Program-made: the position numbers and the translations under genes | DNA from: Microbacterium sp. 3J1 | GTDB taxonomy: Bacteria; Actinomycetota; Actinomycetes; Actinomycetales; Microbacteriaceae | DNA: 64,000 bases | Assembly (NCBI RefSeq): GCF_001049495.1 | Contig: NZ_CDWI01000014.1 | Location: 124,001-188,000 of the forward strand | Reading direction: 5' to 3' | The notes under the pieces: generated by a model | Seen by the model: only the letters and a program-made list of their open reading frames with translations | The model's database searches: none | Told to the model about the DNA's origin: nothing | In this document: positions 26,199-35,089 of the stretch, one piece after another | How the letters are laid out: every line of letters begins with the position of its first letter | Position numbering within the stretch: position 1 is the first letter of the stretch

Positions 26199-26204
26199 TC
26201 TCGA

Positions 26205-26825
26205 GTGGATGTGATCAACGAGCTCGTGCTGCAGACCGTCGCCTCGCCCTGGCTGTACCTCGTGCTGTTCGCGGTCACCGTGATCGACGGCTTCTTTCCG
26301 CCGATCCCGAGCGAGACGGTGCTCGTCGCCGCCGCGGCCGTGACGGTGTCCTCCGGCGACCTGTGGGCTCTCGTGCCGCTCGCGCTCATCGCCGCAGCGG
26401 GTGCCACCATCGGCGACAACGTCGCGTTCGCACTCGGGCGGAGGATCGGGACGGATCGCTGGTCGTGGATGCGCCGACCTCGAGTGGTCGGCGCCTTCAC
26501 CCACGCCCAGCTCGCCCTCGGGCGGCGCAGCGCGGCCCTCATCCTCGGTGCGCGGTACATCCCCGTCGGGCGAGTCGCGGTGAACATGTCCGCCGGGGCT
26601 CTCCGCTTCCCGTGGCGTCGATTCCTGCCGCTGAGCATCATCGCCGGCCTCAGCTGGAGCGTGCTCAGCGTGACGATCGGACTCCTCGCGGGGGCATGGG
26701 TCGCGGACCAGCCGGTGGTGAGCGCAGCCATCGGCGTCGCCGTGGCTCTTCTCCTGGGACTCACGATCGACCGGGTCTCCGCTGTCCGGCGGCGGCGAGC
26801 GCCCGCCCTCCACCTGGCAGGATGA
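26205..26825 (+). CDS. DedA-family membrane protein
   Basis: A 206-residue DedA/SNARE-associated protein. The hallmark IDGFFPPIPSE motif lies near residue 27, and the re-entrant segment GARYIPVGRVAVNMSAG follows. DedA proteins include flippases for undecaprenyl phosphate and phosphatidylethanolamine and influence membrane potential and drug resistance. It begins an operon with a sensor kinase and response regulator, overlapping the kinase region as ATGA, so an envelope-stress link is plausible. Confidence 0.9.
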   Translation: MDVINELVLQTVASPWLYLVLFAVTVIDGFFPPIPSETVLVAAAAVTVSSGDLWALVPLALIAAAGATIGDNVAFALGRRIGTDRWSWMRRPRVVGAFTHAQLALGRRSAALILGARYIPVGRVAVNMSAGALRFPWRRFLPLSIIAGLSWSVLSVTIGLLAGAWVADQPVVSAAIGVAVALLLGLTIDRVSAVRRRRAPALHLAG

Positions 26826-26830
26826 CAGAC

Positions 26831-28075
26831 ATGGCACGTCCCCCGCGCACGAAGCGCACCGCGCGCATGAGCCGACGCACTGCCGCTCTCGCGTCGGTGG
26901 GCATCGTGGCGATCACTCTGTACTCGATTCTCGTGCCCGTGCAGACGGCCCTGTACGGCACGTCCCTGCCGTTGTCGTTCCTCCTCGGCGCCGCGCTCTG
27001 CGTGGCTCCCCTCCTCGCCGTCTCGCACCCGCGCTGGGCGATCCTGCTGTTCTGCTCCGCATCCTTCACCCTTCCCCTCCTCGTCGTCGCGGGACTCGCC
27101 ACCGAGGCGCCGTGGCCGTGGTCGGTGCCCGTGTTGCTCGCCTTCGTCCTGCTGGTCGGCGTCGTGACCTTCGTGCACGGCGCCCGTCTCGGCGCGTTCC
27201 CCCTCGTCATCGGAGCCGCACTGTCTCTGACCGCTCCCCTCCTTCGCGGTGACGTGATGGCGACCGAAGGGGTGGTGTCGGCCGTCACCGCGAACCTCAT
27301 CGTGACGACGTCCGTGTCGGCGGCGATGTATCTCGTCGCGGCGCTCACCGCCGGGCGGATGCGCGTGGCTGCCGAGCTGTCGAGGGAGCGCGAGCACTCC
27401 GCTCTCGAGGAGTCACGCCGTGCCCTCGTCGAGGAGCGCACCCGCATCGCACGTGAGCTTCATGATGTGATCGCGCACAGCATGTCGGTGATCCAGGTGC
27501 AGGCGTCGACCGCGCGCTACCGACTGCCCGGGATCGGCGACGAGGCGTCGGGTGAGTTCGACAGCATCGCCGCCACCGCCCGCACCTCCCTGACCGAGAT
27601 GCGCCGCATGCTCGGGGTGCTCCGCACCGAGGATCAGTCCGCCGAGCTCACGCCACAGCAGGGCATCGAGGACATCCCCTCCCTGGTCGACACCTTCCGG
27701 CGTGCCGGGGTGACGATCGGCTTGCAGATCACCGGGGCGGTCGCGGATGCACCGTCCGCGGCACAGATCGCCATGTTCCGCATCGTTCAGGAAGCGCTGA
27801 GCAACGCGGTGCGGCACGCCGCGGGAGCCGCCGTGACCGTGCGCCTGACGAGCGAGGGCGACATGCTGGTCGTCCGCGTGCGCAACGGCACGCCATCGGA
27901 CACGTCTCCTGCGACCGGTGGAGGCTACGGGCTCCGCGGCATGCGCGAGCGCGTCGAGATCCTCGGCGGCACCTTCACCGCCGGCCCGACGTCCGACGGC
28001 GGCTGGGAGGTCGCTGCCGCTCTTCCGCTGTCGGTCGACGCGAATGCCCCTGCATCCATCGAGGAGATCCCATGA
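26831..28075 (+). CDS. Two-component sensor histidine kinase (NarL/DesK type)
   Basis: The 414 residues have about six N-terminal membrane helices (20-175) and no large outside loop, then HisKA_3 with phosphoacceptor H211 (ARELHDVIAHS) and a HATPase domain with N-box QEALSNAVRHA and G-box GGGYGLRGMRER. Such kinases usually sense membrane state or bound ligands. GCAGGA 8 nt upstream favours ATG 26831; ATG 26822, overlapping the dedA stop, is possible. The 3' end overlaps the response regulator as ATGA. Confidence 0.92.
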   Translation: MARPPRTKRTARMSRRTAALASVGIVAITLYSILVPVQTALYGTSLPLSFLLGAALCVAPLLAVSHPRWAILLFCSASFTLPLLVVAGLATEAPWPWSVPVLLAFVLLVGVVTFVHGARLGAFPLVIGAALSLTAPLLRGDVMATEGVVSAVTANLIVTTSVSAAMYLVAALTAGRMRVAAELSREREHSALEESRRALVEERTRIARELHDVIAHSMSVIQVQASTARYRLPGIGDEASGEFDSIAATARTSLTEMRRMLGVLRTEDQSAELTPQQGIEDIPSLVDTFRRAGVTIGLQITGAVADAPSAAQIAMFRIVQEALSNAVRHAAGAAVTVRLTSEGDMLVVRVRNGTPSDTSPATGGGYGLRGMRERVEILGGTFTAGPTSDGGWEVAAALPLSVDANAPASIEEIP

Positions 28076-28743
28076 CCATCAGCGTGCTCATCGCCGACGA
28101 CCAGGCCATGGTCCGGGCGGGCTTCGCCGCCCTGCTCGACGCCCACGAGGGCATCCGGGTGGCGGGCCAGGCCGCGAACGGCGCCGAGGCCGTCACGCTC
28201 GCGGCCCGTCTGGACCCCGACGTCATCCTGATGGACGTCCGGATGCCGGAGATCGACGGCATCGAGGCGACCCGGCGCATCCTCGGCCCGAGCTACCCGG
28301 CCGCCCACGTGCCGCGCATCCTCATGCTCACGACGTTCGACATCGACGACTACGTGTACGACGCACTCGAGGCCGGCGCCAGCGGGTTCCTCCTGAAGGA
28401 TGCCCTGCCCGAGGAGCTCGTGCACGCGGTGCGCGTGGTCGCCGGCGGCGATGCGCTCCTCGCTCCCAGCGTCACCCGCCGGATGATCGAGCAGTTCGCA
28501 GGCCGCCGACCGCGCACGTCGACGGCGACGACGGCGCTCGCCGAGCTCACCGACCGTGAGCAGGAGGTCCTGGTGCTGATCGGCAGGGGGCGATCGAACA
28601 GCGAGATCGCGTCAGACCTGTTCATCGCCGAGCAGACCGTGAAGACGCACGTCGGCAAGGTGCTCGCCAAGCTCCGACTCCGCGATCGCGTGCACGCCGT
28701 GATCCTCGCGTACGACACCGGGCTCGTCGAACCCGCCTCCTGA
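28072..28743 (+). CDS. LuxR-type response regulator
   Basis: The 223 residues have a receiver domain with the acidic pocket D9/D10, phospho-acceptor D55 (LMDVRMP) and K108-type lysine in FLLKDA, and a C-terminal LuxR/NarL helix-turn-helix (LTDREQEVLVLIGRGRSNSE onward). It is the partner of the upstream kinase. A GC-rich inverted repeat right after its stop, before the acyltransferase gene, could be its operator. Confidence 0.94.
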   Translation: MTISVLIADDQAMVRAGFAALLDAHEGIRVAGQAANGAEAVTLAARLDPDVILMDVRMPEIDGIEATRRILGPSYPAAHVPRILMLTTFDIDDYVYDALEAGASGFLLKDALPEELVHAVRVVAGGDALLAPSVTRRMIEQFAGRRPRTSTATTALAELTDREQEVLVLIGRGRSNSEIASDLFIAEQTVKTHVGKVLAKLRLRDRVHAVILAYDTGLVEPAS

Positions 28744-28762
28744 CTACCCCCTCGGTAGGGGT
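28744..28762. promoter_or_regulatory. Overlapping inverted repeats before the acyltransferase gene
   Basis: CTACC/GGTAG (28744-28748, 28754-28758) and ACCCC/GGGGT (28746-28750, 28758-28762) overlap. They lie about 45 nt upstream of a -10 (TACGAT, 28807-28812). They may bind the neighbouring LuxR-type regulator; inference only. Confidence 0.35.
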
Positions 28763-28840
28763 GTGAACGGCCCTGTGGGGTGATGCCCGCCTCCGCACCG
28801 CGTCCATACGATCCTCGGACACCCCGACCGAGGAGGACCC

Positions 28841-30157
28841 ATGGCCATCGTGGACGCACCCCCCAGCATCGCTCCCGGAGCACCGATGCCCGCCGGTCGC
28901 GACGCCGGGATCGACCTGCTGCGCGCACTCTGCGTGGTCGGCGTCGTCCTGCTGCACGCGATCATGGTGGGCGTCACGGTCGCCGACGGTGCTCCGGTGT
29001 TCGCGAACGCGAGTGACGGCGCCTGGTGGATCGTCCCCGTCAGCTGGGCCCTGCAGGTGATGCCGCTCTTCTTCATCATCGGCGGCTTCTCCGGTTTCCT
29101 CGCCCACCGTCGGCTGCGAGAGCGCGGGGCGTCCGCCGTCGACTTCGTCGCCGGGCGCGTGCACCGCCTGTTGCGCCCGGCGGTCGTCGTGATCGGGGTC
29201 GTCGGAGTCCTGCTCGCGGCTCTCGGCATGAGCGGCGTCCCCGCGGACATCGTGGCGACCGCCGGCTACCGGTACGGGCAGCCGCTGTGGTTCCTGGCCG
29301 TCTTCCTGCTATGCCAGTCGCTTCTGCCGGCGCTCGCGGCGGCTCATGCGCGTCGGCCGGTCGTGACCGTCCTGCTGCTCGCCTCGGGCGCCGCGGCGGT
29401 GGATCTCCTCCGCGCCGGCACGGGGATGGAGGCGCTGGGCTTCCTCAATCTCGCCTTCGTGTGGCTGACGCTGCAGCAGTTCGGGTTCTTCCTCGCCGAC
29501 GGCACGGTGGAGCGGCTGACACGACGGACCAGGGCGATCGGCGGAAGCGCCGCTCTCGTCCTGCTCGTCGCCGCCTTCACCGGAGGCGTGTACTCCCCCG
29601 ACCTCATCGCGAACATCAATCCTCCGACCGGCGCGCTCATCCTCGTGGGCCTGGTGCAGCTGAGTGCCGTGTCGCTCCTCCGGGATCGCATCGCGGCGTT
29701 CAGCCGACGTCCGCGCGCAGCGGCTCTCGCAGCCTTCATCAACGCGCGCACGATGACGATCTACCTGTGGCACATGCCGGTGCTCCTCGGCATGGCGGGT
29801 GTCTCCGCGGTCGTCGCCCTCTCGACGGGGATCGCCCTGCCCGAGCCGAGCAGTGCGCTGTGGTGGCTGGGTCGCCCCGTCTGGCTCGTCGCGGCCCTGG
29901 CGCTGACCGCTGCTCTCGCCGTGCCCCTCACCCGGTTCGAGACGACTCGGACGCCGCGTGCCACGCGCTCGGCACGTCGACTCGCCTGCTCCGTGCTGAT
30001 CGGACTCAGTGCTGTCGTGCTCCTGCTCGCCGCAGGAACCACCGTGTGGACTGCGGCGGCGGCGGCGGTCGGTGTGCTCGTCGCTCTCCGGCTCGCCCGC
30101 CGGTCAGACGAGGCCGCGCGCCACGAGGGCATCCCCGACGTCGTCCGCGTGGCGTAG
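28841..30157 (+). CDS. Membrane acyltransferase (acyltransferase 3 family)
   Basis: The 438 residues form about ten membrane helices. The N-terminal GIDLLRALCVVGVVLLHA, with Arg and His in the first helix, is the acyltransferase-3 signature, and the family's IYLWHMP motif lies near residue 306. These enzymes acetylate or acylate sugars, peptidoglycan or lipids at the membrane. GAGGAGG before the ATG is a strong ribosome site. It may belong to the regulon of the adjacent two-component system. Its 3' end overlaps the convergent transporter gene by 54 bp. Confidence 0.88.
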   Translation: MAIVDAPPSIAPGAPMPAGRDAGIDLLRALCVVGVVLLHAIMVGVTVADGAPVFANASDGAWWIVPVSWALQVMPLFFIIGGFSGFLAHRRLRERGASAVDFVAGRVHRLLRPAVVVIGVVGVLLAALGMSGVPADIVATAGYRYGQPLWFLAVFLLCQSLLPALAAAHARRPVVTVLLLASGAAAVDLLRAGTGMEALGFLNLAFVWLTLQQFGFFLADGTVERLTRRTRAIGGSAALVLLVAAFTGGVYSPDLIANINPPTGALILVGLVQLSAVSLLRDRIAAFSRRPRAAALAAFINARTMTIYLWHMPVLLGMAGVSAVVALSTGIALPEPSSALWWLGRPVWLVAALALTAALAVPLTRFETTRTPRATRSARRLACSVLIGLSAVVLLLAAGTTVWTAAAAAVGVLVALRLARRSDEAARHEGIPDVVRVA

Positions 30158-30697
30158 CGTGCGCACGAGCAGCGGCACGATCGCCCGTGCCCCGATGCGG
30201 ACGCCCCGCGCGCGATGCGCGTCGGCGATCTCTGCCGCGAAGCCGGAGAACACGGGGATCAGCGTCAGTGCGAGCGAGAGCGTCATCGCGACGGCATCGG
30301 CGTCCACACCCCAGCGTCGCAGTGGTGCGAGGAGGCGATGCAGCACGGCGAGCAGCTCCCCCATCGGGGTGGTCATGGTGAGGAGCGTGGCGAGCAGCAC
30401 GAGGGAGACCACCCTGGCGGTGCTGACCCAGGCCGTGAGCGGTGACACGAAGATCCACAGGGCGCCGCCGAGCACCAGCACGAGCCACCGGAGGCGCCAC
30501 AGCTCGGTGCCGAGCACCCGGAGCGGCACACGCGCGACGATGAACAGCAGGCCCACACCCAGAGCGACGGCGCCGATGCTGACCGCGTCGTGGGGATACA
30601 GAGACACCGCGAACGCGACGACCGCGAGCAGCAGCAGCTTGGAGCCGGCAGACAACCGGTGCATCGGGCTCGCGCCGGGCCGATACAGCTGGATCAC
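30104..30697 (-). CDS. bioN: ECF transporter T component, biotin
   Basis: EcfT links the ATPase to the substrate-binding S component. The 197 residues contain about five helices and the two Ala-Arg-Gly coupling motifs (AHRARG near 165 and VARGLV at the end). Order bioY-bioM-bioN identifies it as the biotin unit. It overlaps bioM as GTGA. Confidence 0.9.
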   Translation of the reverse strand: MIQLYRPGASPMHRLSAGSKLLLLAVVAFAVSLYPHDAVSIGAVALGVGLLFIVARVPLRVLGTELWRLRWLVLVLGGALWIFVSPLTAWVSTARVVSLVLLATLLTMTTPMGELLAVLHRLLAPLRRWGVDADAVAMTLSLALTLIPVFSGFAAEIADAHRARGVRIGARAIVPLLVRTLRHADDVGDALVARGLV

Positions 30698-31404
30698 GCG
30701 CAGCTCCGTCGGTATGCCTCGATCACGGCCGCCGGCTCACCGGACGCGGTGAGCACGCCGTCGTCGAACAGCAGCGCATGATCGCATCGGGCTGCGAGGT
30801 CGAGGTCGTGGGTCGCCACCACCAGCTGCGCCGGATCCGACAGCAGCAGGTCGCCGATACGGCGGGCGTTCCGCAGATCGAGGAGAGTCGTCGGCTCGTC
30901 GGCGACCAGCAGTGCAGGGTCGGTGATGAGGACCGAAGCGAGGGCGAGCAGCTGCTTCTGCCCGCCCGACAGCGCCGAAGCCGGCACGTCGGCACGATCG
31001 CTCAGGCCGTGCTCGCCGAGCGTCGCCCAGACGCGACGCTCGGTCTCGGCCCTCGACGTTCCTCGCAGCGAGAGACGGAGGTCCTCGATCGGCGTCGGCA
31101 TCAGGATCTGCGCCTGCGGGTCGGTGAACACGAAGCCGACGCGGCGACGAACGGCCGCCGCATCCCGCTGCGTGTCGAGCCCCTGGACCGTGACCCTGCC
31201 CGCAGCGGGCAGGACGAGTCCGTTGAGGAGACGCACGAACGTGGACTTCCCAGATCCGTTCGCTCCGATGACCGCGGTGCGCCGAGCGTCGAGCTCTACG
31301 GAGACGTCGCGGAGGATCGGTCGGCCCTCGCGCTCGACCGTCACGGCTTCGACGGCGATCCCGGCGACCCGCGTCTCAGGCGGCACGGGCGGACGCGGGA
31401 GCAT
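30694..31404 (-). CDS. bioM: ECF transporter ATPase, biotin
   Basis: This 236-residue ATPase has Walker A GANGSGKST (47-55), Q-loop DPQAQIL, signature LSGGQKQ, Walker B LLVADEPTTLLD and H-loop ATHDLDL. It powers biotin uptake with BioN and BioY. The start is uncertain: ATG 31404 overlaps bioY by 29 bp; ATG 31416 and GTG 31386 are alternatives. Confidence 0.92.
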   Translation of the reverse strand: MLPRPPVPPETRVAGIAVEAVTVEREGRPILRDVSVELDARRTAVIGANGSGKSTFVRLLNGLVLPAAGRVTVQGLDTQRDAAAVRRRVGFVFTDPQAQILMPTPIEDLRLSLRGTSRAETERRVWATLGEHGLSDRADVPASALSGGQKQLLALASVLITDPALLVADEPTTLLDLRNARRIGDLLLSDPAQLVVATHDLDLAARCDHALLFDDGVLTASGEPAAVIEAYRRSCA

Positions 31405-31960
31405 CGATTCCGGCACGCCCGAACGCCGGCGGATATGCGCGGCGCAGCGCGAGCACCAGGGCCGTCGCGGCGGCTGCCTTGAGGAGATCGCCCGGCAGGA
31501 AGACGAGGCTGGAGGCGGCCGCGGTCTGAAGGTCCAGGCCCAGCACCAGTGCCTGGACCGGGATGCCGAACAGGTAGACGACGAGGATGCCGCCGACGAC
31601 CGTGGCGAGGGCGGTGCGCCACCACGAGATGCGGTGCCCGCGGACGAGCAGGCCGATCAGGACCGCGCCGATCACCCAGCCCAGCAGGTACCCGGCGGTC
31701 GGTCCCACGAACACGCCGAGGCCTCCCCTCCCTCCGGCGAGCACGGGGAGGCCCAGCGCCGCGAGCACCAGCACCAGGAGCACCGCGAGAGGTGCTCTGC
31801 GGGGATCGAGCACCGCGCCCGCCAGCATGACCCCGAGTGTCTGCGCCGTGATCGGCACGCCGCCGGGGAGGGGGAGGGTGACCATGCCGAGCACGACGAT
31901 GAGCGCCGCGAAGACCGCGATTCGAGCCAGATCGCGACCGAGGTCGTTCTGTCGAGCCAT
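31376..31960 (-). CDS. bioY: Biotin transporter substrate-specific component
   Basis: BioY is the membrane S component that binds biotin. The 194 residues have six helices and the family motif GGVPITAQTLGVMLAGAVLD near residue 37, plus GPTAGYLLGWV. AAGGA upstream of ATG 31960 fixes the start. Two BioQ-type palindromes lie just upstream, and no biotin synthesis genes are in the window, so uptake is likely repressed when biotin is sufficient. Confidence 0.94.
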   Translation of the reverse strand: MARQNDLGRDLARIAVFAALIVVLGMVTLPLPGGVPITAQTLGVMLAGAVLDPRRAPLAVLLVLVLAALGLPVLAGGRGGLGVFVGPTAGYLLGWVIGAVLIGLLVRGHRISWWRTALATVVGGILVVYLFGIPVQALVLGLDLQTAAASSLVFLPGDLLKAAAATALVLALRRAYPPAFGRAGIDAPASARAA

Positions 31961-31974
31961 GAGAGATTCCTTCC

Positions 31975-32002
31975 TGAACACCGTTCACCTGAACGGTGTT
32001 CA
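31975..32002. promoter_or_regulatory. Tandem BioQ operators between bioY and bioQ
   Basis: TGAACACCGTTCA (31975-31987) and TGAACGGTGTTCA (31990-32002) are two palindromes of the form TGAAC-N3-GTTCA separated by CC; together they form one longer near-palindrome. The Corynebacterium glutamicum BioQ motif is TGAAC-N3-GTTAC. The second site abuts the bioQ -10. Confidence 0.85.
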
Positions 32003-32003
32003 C

Positions 32004-32009
32004 TATAGT
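32004..32009 (+). promoter_or_regulatory. Leaderless bioQ promoter -10
   Basis: TATAGT lies 6 nt before ATG 32016 and directly follows the second operator, so BioQ should repress its own gene. Confidence 0.65.
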
Positions 32010-32015
32010 GAGATC

Positions 32016-32603
32016 ATGACCCCGGACCACAACTCGACCCGCCACGACCGTGACGGAGTAGCGAGTGCCGCGCTCGCGCTGCTCGACGAGGTGGGGCTCG
32101 CCGACCTCTCGATGCGCCGCATCGCCGGGACCCTCGGCGTCCAGCCGAGCGCGCTCTACTGGCACTTCTCCAGCAAGCAGCAGCTTCTCGCCGAGCTGGC
32201 GGACCGGATCACCGCGCCCATCCCGTCCGGCGTCACCGACGTGCTCCCCCTCGCGCGCAGCATCCGCGATGCCCTCTTCACGTATCGGGATGGAGCCGAG
32301 CTCGTCCTGAGCACGTACGCGCTCGGCCTCGGATCCGCGCATGCGCAGACCGCGCTGGAGTCGGCCTTGCGTCGCAGCGGCGCAACGGACGCGACGGAGC
32401 GCGCCGCCGCCCTCCTCCACTTCGTGCTCGGCCACGCGACCCTCGTCCAGCAGCGCATGCACGCCGACAGCCACGGCGTGGTCGAGATCGATGGTGCCGA
32501 CGATGTGACGGCCGGTCTCGACCGGATCTTCGATGTCGGCGTCTCCGCGTTGGCCGGACCGGCCGTCAGAGGCGTGTCGACTCCGCCGCGTGGCCGAGCC
32601 TGA
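32016..32603 (+). CDS. bioQ: TetR-family regulator of biotin genes
   Basis: This 195-residue TetR protein has an N-terminal HTH (LSMRRIAGTLGVQPSALYWH at about 29-48) and a helical ligand domain. Position divergent from bioYMN and the BioQ-type operators identify it as BioQ, known as a biotin-pathway repressor in Corynebacterium and Mycobacterium. BioQ itself does not bind biotin in those species, so the signal is unclear. Its 3' end overlaps the convergent MFS gene by 38 bp. Confidence 0.85.
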   Translation: MTPDHNSTRHDRDGVASAALALLDEVGLADLSMRRIAGTLGVQPSALYWHFSSKQQLLAELADRITAPIPSGVTDVLPLARSIRDALFTYRDGAELVLSTYALGLGSAHAQTALESALRRSGATDATERAAALLHFVLGHATLVQQRMHADSHGVVEIDGADDVTAGLDRIFDVGVSALAGPAVRGVSTPPRGRA

Positions 32604-33936
32604 GGCCGGGGAGGAACGCGAGGGCGACGAGGGCGAGAGCGACCGCGGACACCACTCCGACGTTCTCGACGCCTCCGCCGAGACTGGCGACGGCGAGGCC
32701 CGCGACGGCGATGACCACCGCTGAGCCCGTGGAGTCCGAGATCGAGAGCGCCGACGAGTTGAAGCCCTGGTTCCCCTCGTCCGAGTAGGCGAGTGTGAGG
32801 ACCGTCAGGCGCGGATACAGCAGCCCCATGCCCGCTCCCGCGAATCCCCAGGCGATGACGACGATCACGGGCGACAGGTCACGTGATGCCGTGGCGAGCA
32901 CACCCGATATCGCGAGGAGCATGAGCACCAGGCTGACGATGGTGATGCGACGGTTGCCGAGCCGCTCGCCGACACGCCCCTGCAGGTGCGACGCACCCGC
33001 CCACGCGAGGGCGGCGAACATGAGTCCCACGCCCGCCCACGTGGCCGACCATCCGAATCGCTCGATGAGCAGGTACGGGATGTAGGCCTCGGTCGCGAAG
33101 AACGCACCGGCCACCATGCCGCGCATGAGCACGACGCTGGGGAGTCCTCGACCGGCCCGCAGCGTGCGCTTCGGCAGGAGAGGCAGCACGGCGACGGCGA
33201 TTCCGACTATCGCGCCGATCGCCACCGGCCAGCGAGCTGCTGACAGCATTTCGGGAGTGAGGCCGAGGATCACGGCGAAGGCGGCGACGACGACGGCCAG
33301 AGCCAGACGGATGACGAGCGTCCGTCGATCCTGCGGCTCTCCATGCCCGAGATCGACGCCGCGCAGACGGGCGGCGATCGTGAGGAATGCCACGGCGGTG
33401 AGCACTGCGACGCCGAGGAACGCCCATCGCCAATCGAGGTATTCGGCGACGGCTCCGGCCAGGAACGGCCCGATCATCGACGGCACGATCCAGGCTGCGG
33501 CGAACGCCGCGAAGACGCGACCGTGCAGAGAGGGCGGATACAGGCGAGCGACGACCACGTAGAGCGCCACCGTCTGACCTCCGGCACCGAGCCCCTGCAC
33601 GAGCCGACCGATGAGGAACTGCTCCATGGAGATCGCGAAGCCGGAGATCACGAGGCCGATGAGGAACAGCGTCACCGCGACGTACAGAGCGCCCCGGGGT
33701 CCCCGCGCATCCGACCATGCACCGGCGGCGACCATGCCGATGACGCTGGTCGCCAGGGTCCCCGCGAATGCGGCGGCGAAGAGGTCGCCTCCGTCGAGCG
33801 CGTCGCTCACGATGGGCATCACCGTGGTCACCGCGAGCGCCTCGATGGCCGCGAGGAAGATGAGTGCCACCGCCCCGACCGTGACCCACAGCCGGTCGCG
33901 ATCCCAGATCGAGGCGGCGGTCGCCGCGCTCGTCAT
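32566..33936 (-). CDS. MFS transporter, drug/proton antiporter type
   Basis: The 456 residues form 12-14 membrane helices. ARGPRGALYVAV near the loop between helices 2 and 3 and GRLVQGLGAGGQ (motif B/C region) are typical of multidrug or export permeases. Substrate unknown. ATG 33936 overlaps the stop of the upstream C-S lyase as ATGA, so the two are co-translated; export of a product related to that enzyme is possible but unproven. Confidence 0.88.
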   Translation of the reverse strand: MTSAATAASIWDRDRLWVTVGAVALIFLAAIEALAVTTVMPIVSDALDGGDLFAAAFAGTLATSVIGMVAAGAWSDARGPRGALYVAVTLFLIGLVISGFAISMEQFLIGRLVQGLGAGGQTVALYVVVARLYPPSLHGRVFAAFAAAWIVPSMIGPFLAGAVAEYLDWRWAFLGVAVLTAVAFLTIAARLRGVDLGHGEPQDRRTLVIRLALAVVVAAFAVILGLTPEMLSAARWPVAIGAIVGIAVAVLPLLPKRTLRAGRGLPSVVLMRGMVAGAFFATEAYIPYLLIERFGWSATWAGVGLMFAALAWAGASHLQGRVGERLGNRRITIVSLVLMLLAISGVLATASRDLSPVIVVIAWGFAGAGMGLLYPRLTVLTLAYSDEGNQGFNSSALSISDSTGSAVVIAVAGLAVASLGGGVENVGVVSAVALALVALAFLPGLRLGHAAESTRL

Positions 33937-35087
33937 CGATCCCTGAGAGACGCGATGCGCTCGATCGCCTCGGTGATGATCTCGGGACTGGTCCCGAAGT
34001 TGAGTCTCACGTGTCCCGCACCCTCGACACCGAAGGCGGGACCGTAATGCAGGGCGACCCTGGCGTCCTTGAGGATGCGGCGCGCGGGATTCTCGCCCCA
34101 TCCGAGGCCTGTGAGGTCGATCCACGCCAGGTAGCCCGCGTCCGGCATCCGATAGCGGGCTTCGGGCAGCCGCGACGAGAGCAGATCCTCGAGCAGCAGG
34201 CGGTTCTCATCGAGGGTGCGCAGCAGACCATCGAGCCAGTCGTCGCTCGCCTCCGAGAACGCCGCGACGGCAGCCAGCAGGCCGAACTGCCCGGTGCGCC
34301 ATTCCACCTCGATGGGGAGGCCGCGCAGCACCGCATGCGTCGTGTCGGATGCGGTGACCATGAGGGCGCACTTGAGGCCCGCGAGGTTGAAGGCCTTGCT
34401 CGCGCTCACGACGGCGTAGCCCACGCGCTCCGCGGCCTCGCCGCAGTCGAGGAACGGCGTGAAGCCGGTGCCCGGCTGCGCGAGCGGCGCGTGGATCTCG
34501 TCGGACACCACCGCGGCACCGAACTCGTCGGCCAGCTCGGCGAGTGCGCGCAGGGAGTCCCGGTGGTGCACGGTGCCGGTCGGGTTGTGCGGGTTGCACA
34601 GCAGGATCGCCGTCGCGCCCTCGTGGAACGCGGCACGGATGCCGTCGAGATCGAGCTCCCACGACGTACCCGTGTCGCAGAGCGGCACTCGCTCGACTTC
34701 GGCGCCTGCTTCGGCGACCAGCTCATAGAACGGCGGATACACCGGAGGAGTCACCACGACCCGCTCCCCCGGCTGCGTCACGCGCCGGAGTATCTCCACG
34801 ATTCCCATGCTGACGTCGGCGGTGCTGCGCATGCGGGCGGGGTCTGCTTCCCAGCCGAAGCGCCGTCGGGCGAAGGCCGCGTACGACGAAGCCAGCGGTG
34901 TGCGCGAGGCGATGTAGCCCGTGTCGCCGAGGTCGACCGCGCGGCGAAGCGCCGTCTCGATCTCCGGCGCCAGCGGGAAGTCCGTCTCCGCGACGAACAA
35001 GGGCAGGACGTCGGCAGGGTACTCCCGCCACTTCTCGCTGCTGCGCTGACGGAGCTCGGTCAGCGAGAGCGCCCTGACCTCGAGCAT
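33933..35087 (-). CDS. PatB/MalY-type C-S lyase (cystathionine beta-lyase)
   Basis: The 384-residue fold-type I PLP enzyme has NPHNPTG (165-171), DEIH (197-199 region) and the PLP lysine K231 in SASKAFNLAGLK. PatB/MalY enzymes cleave the C-S bond of cystathionine or cysteine to give pyruvate, ammonia and a thiol or sulfide. It starts 2 nt after the sufT-like gene at the end of the suf operon, in the place where many actinobacteria carry sufS and sufU, which are absent here. Confidence 0.88.
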   Translation of the reverse strand: MLEVRALSLTELRQRSSEKWREYPADVLPLFVAETDFPLAPEIETALRRAVDLGDTGYIASRTPLASSYAAFARRRFGWEADPARMRSTADVSMGIVEILRRVTQPGERVVVTPPVYPPFYELVAEAGAEVERVPLCDTGTSWELDLDGIRAAFHEGATAILLCNPHNPTGTVHHRDSLRALAELADEFGAAVVSDEIHAPLAQPGTGFTPFLDCGEAAERVGYAVVSASKAFNLAGLKCALMVTASDTTHAVLRGLPIEVEWRTGQFGLLAAVAAFSEASDDWLDGLLRTLDENRLLLEDLLSSRLPEARYRMPDAGYLAWIDLTGLGWGENPARRILKDARVALHYGPAFGVEGAGHVRLNFGTSPEIITEAIERIASLRDR

Positions 35088-35089
35088 CC

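Noticed and set aside
25892-26830. A long N-terminal extension of the histidine kinase frame through the dedA region
   Set aside because: The extension is Arg/Pro-rich, overlaps abcF and dedA, and the kinase has a proper start with a ribosome site at 26831.
31975-32002. Possible LexA (SOS) box from GAAC...GTTC
   Set aside because: The spacing between half-sites is 3, not 4, and the context (bioY and a TetR gene) fits BioQ better.
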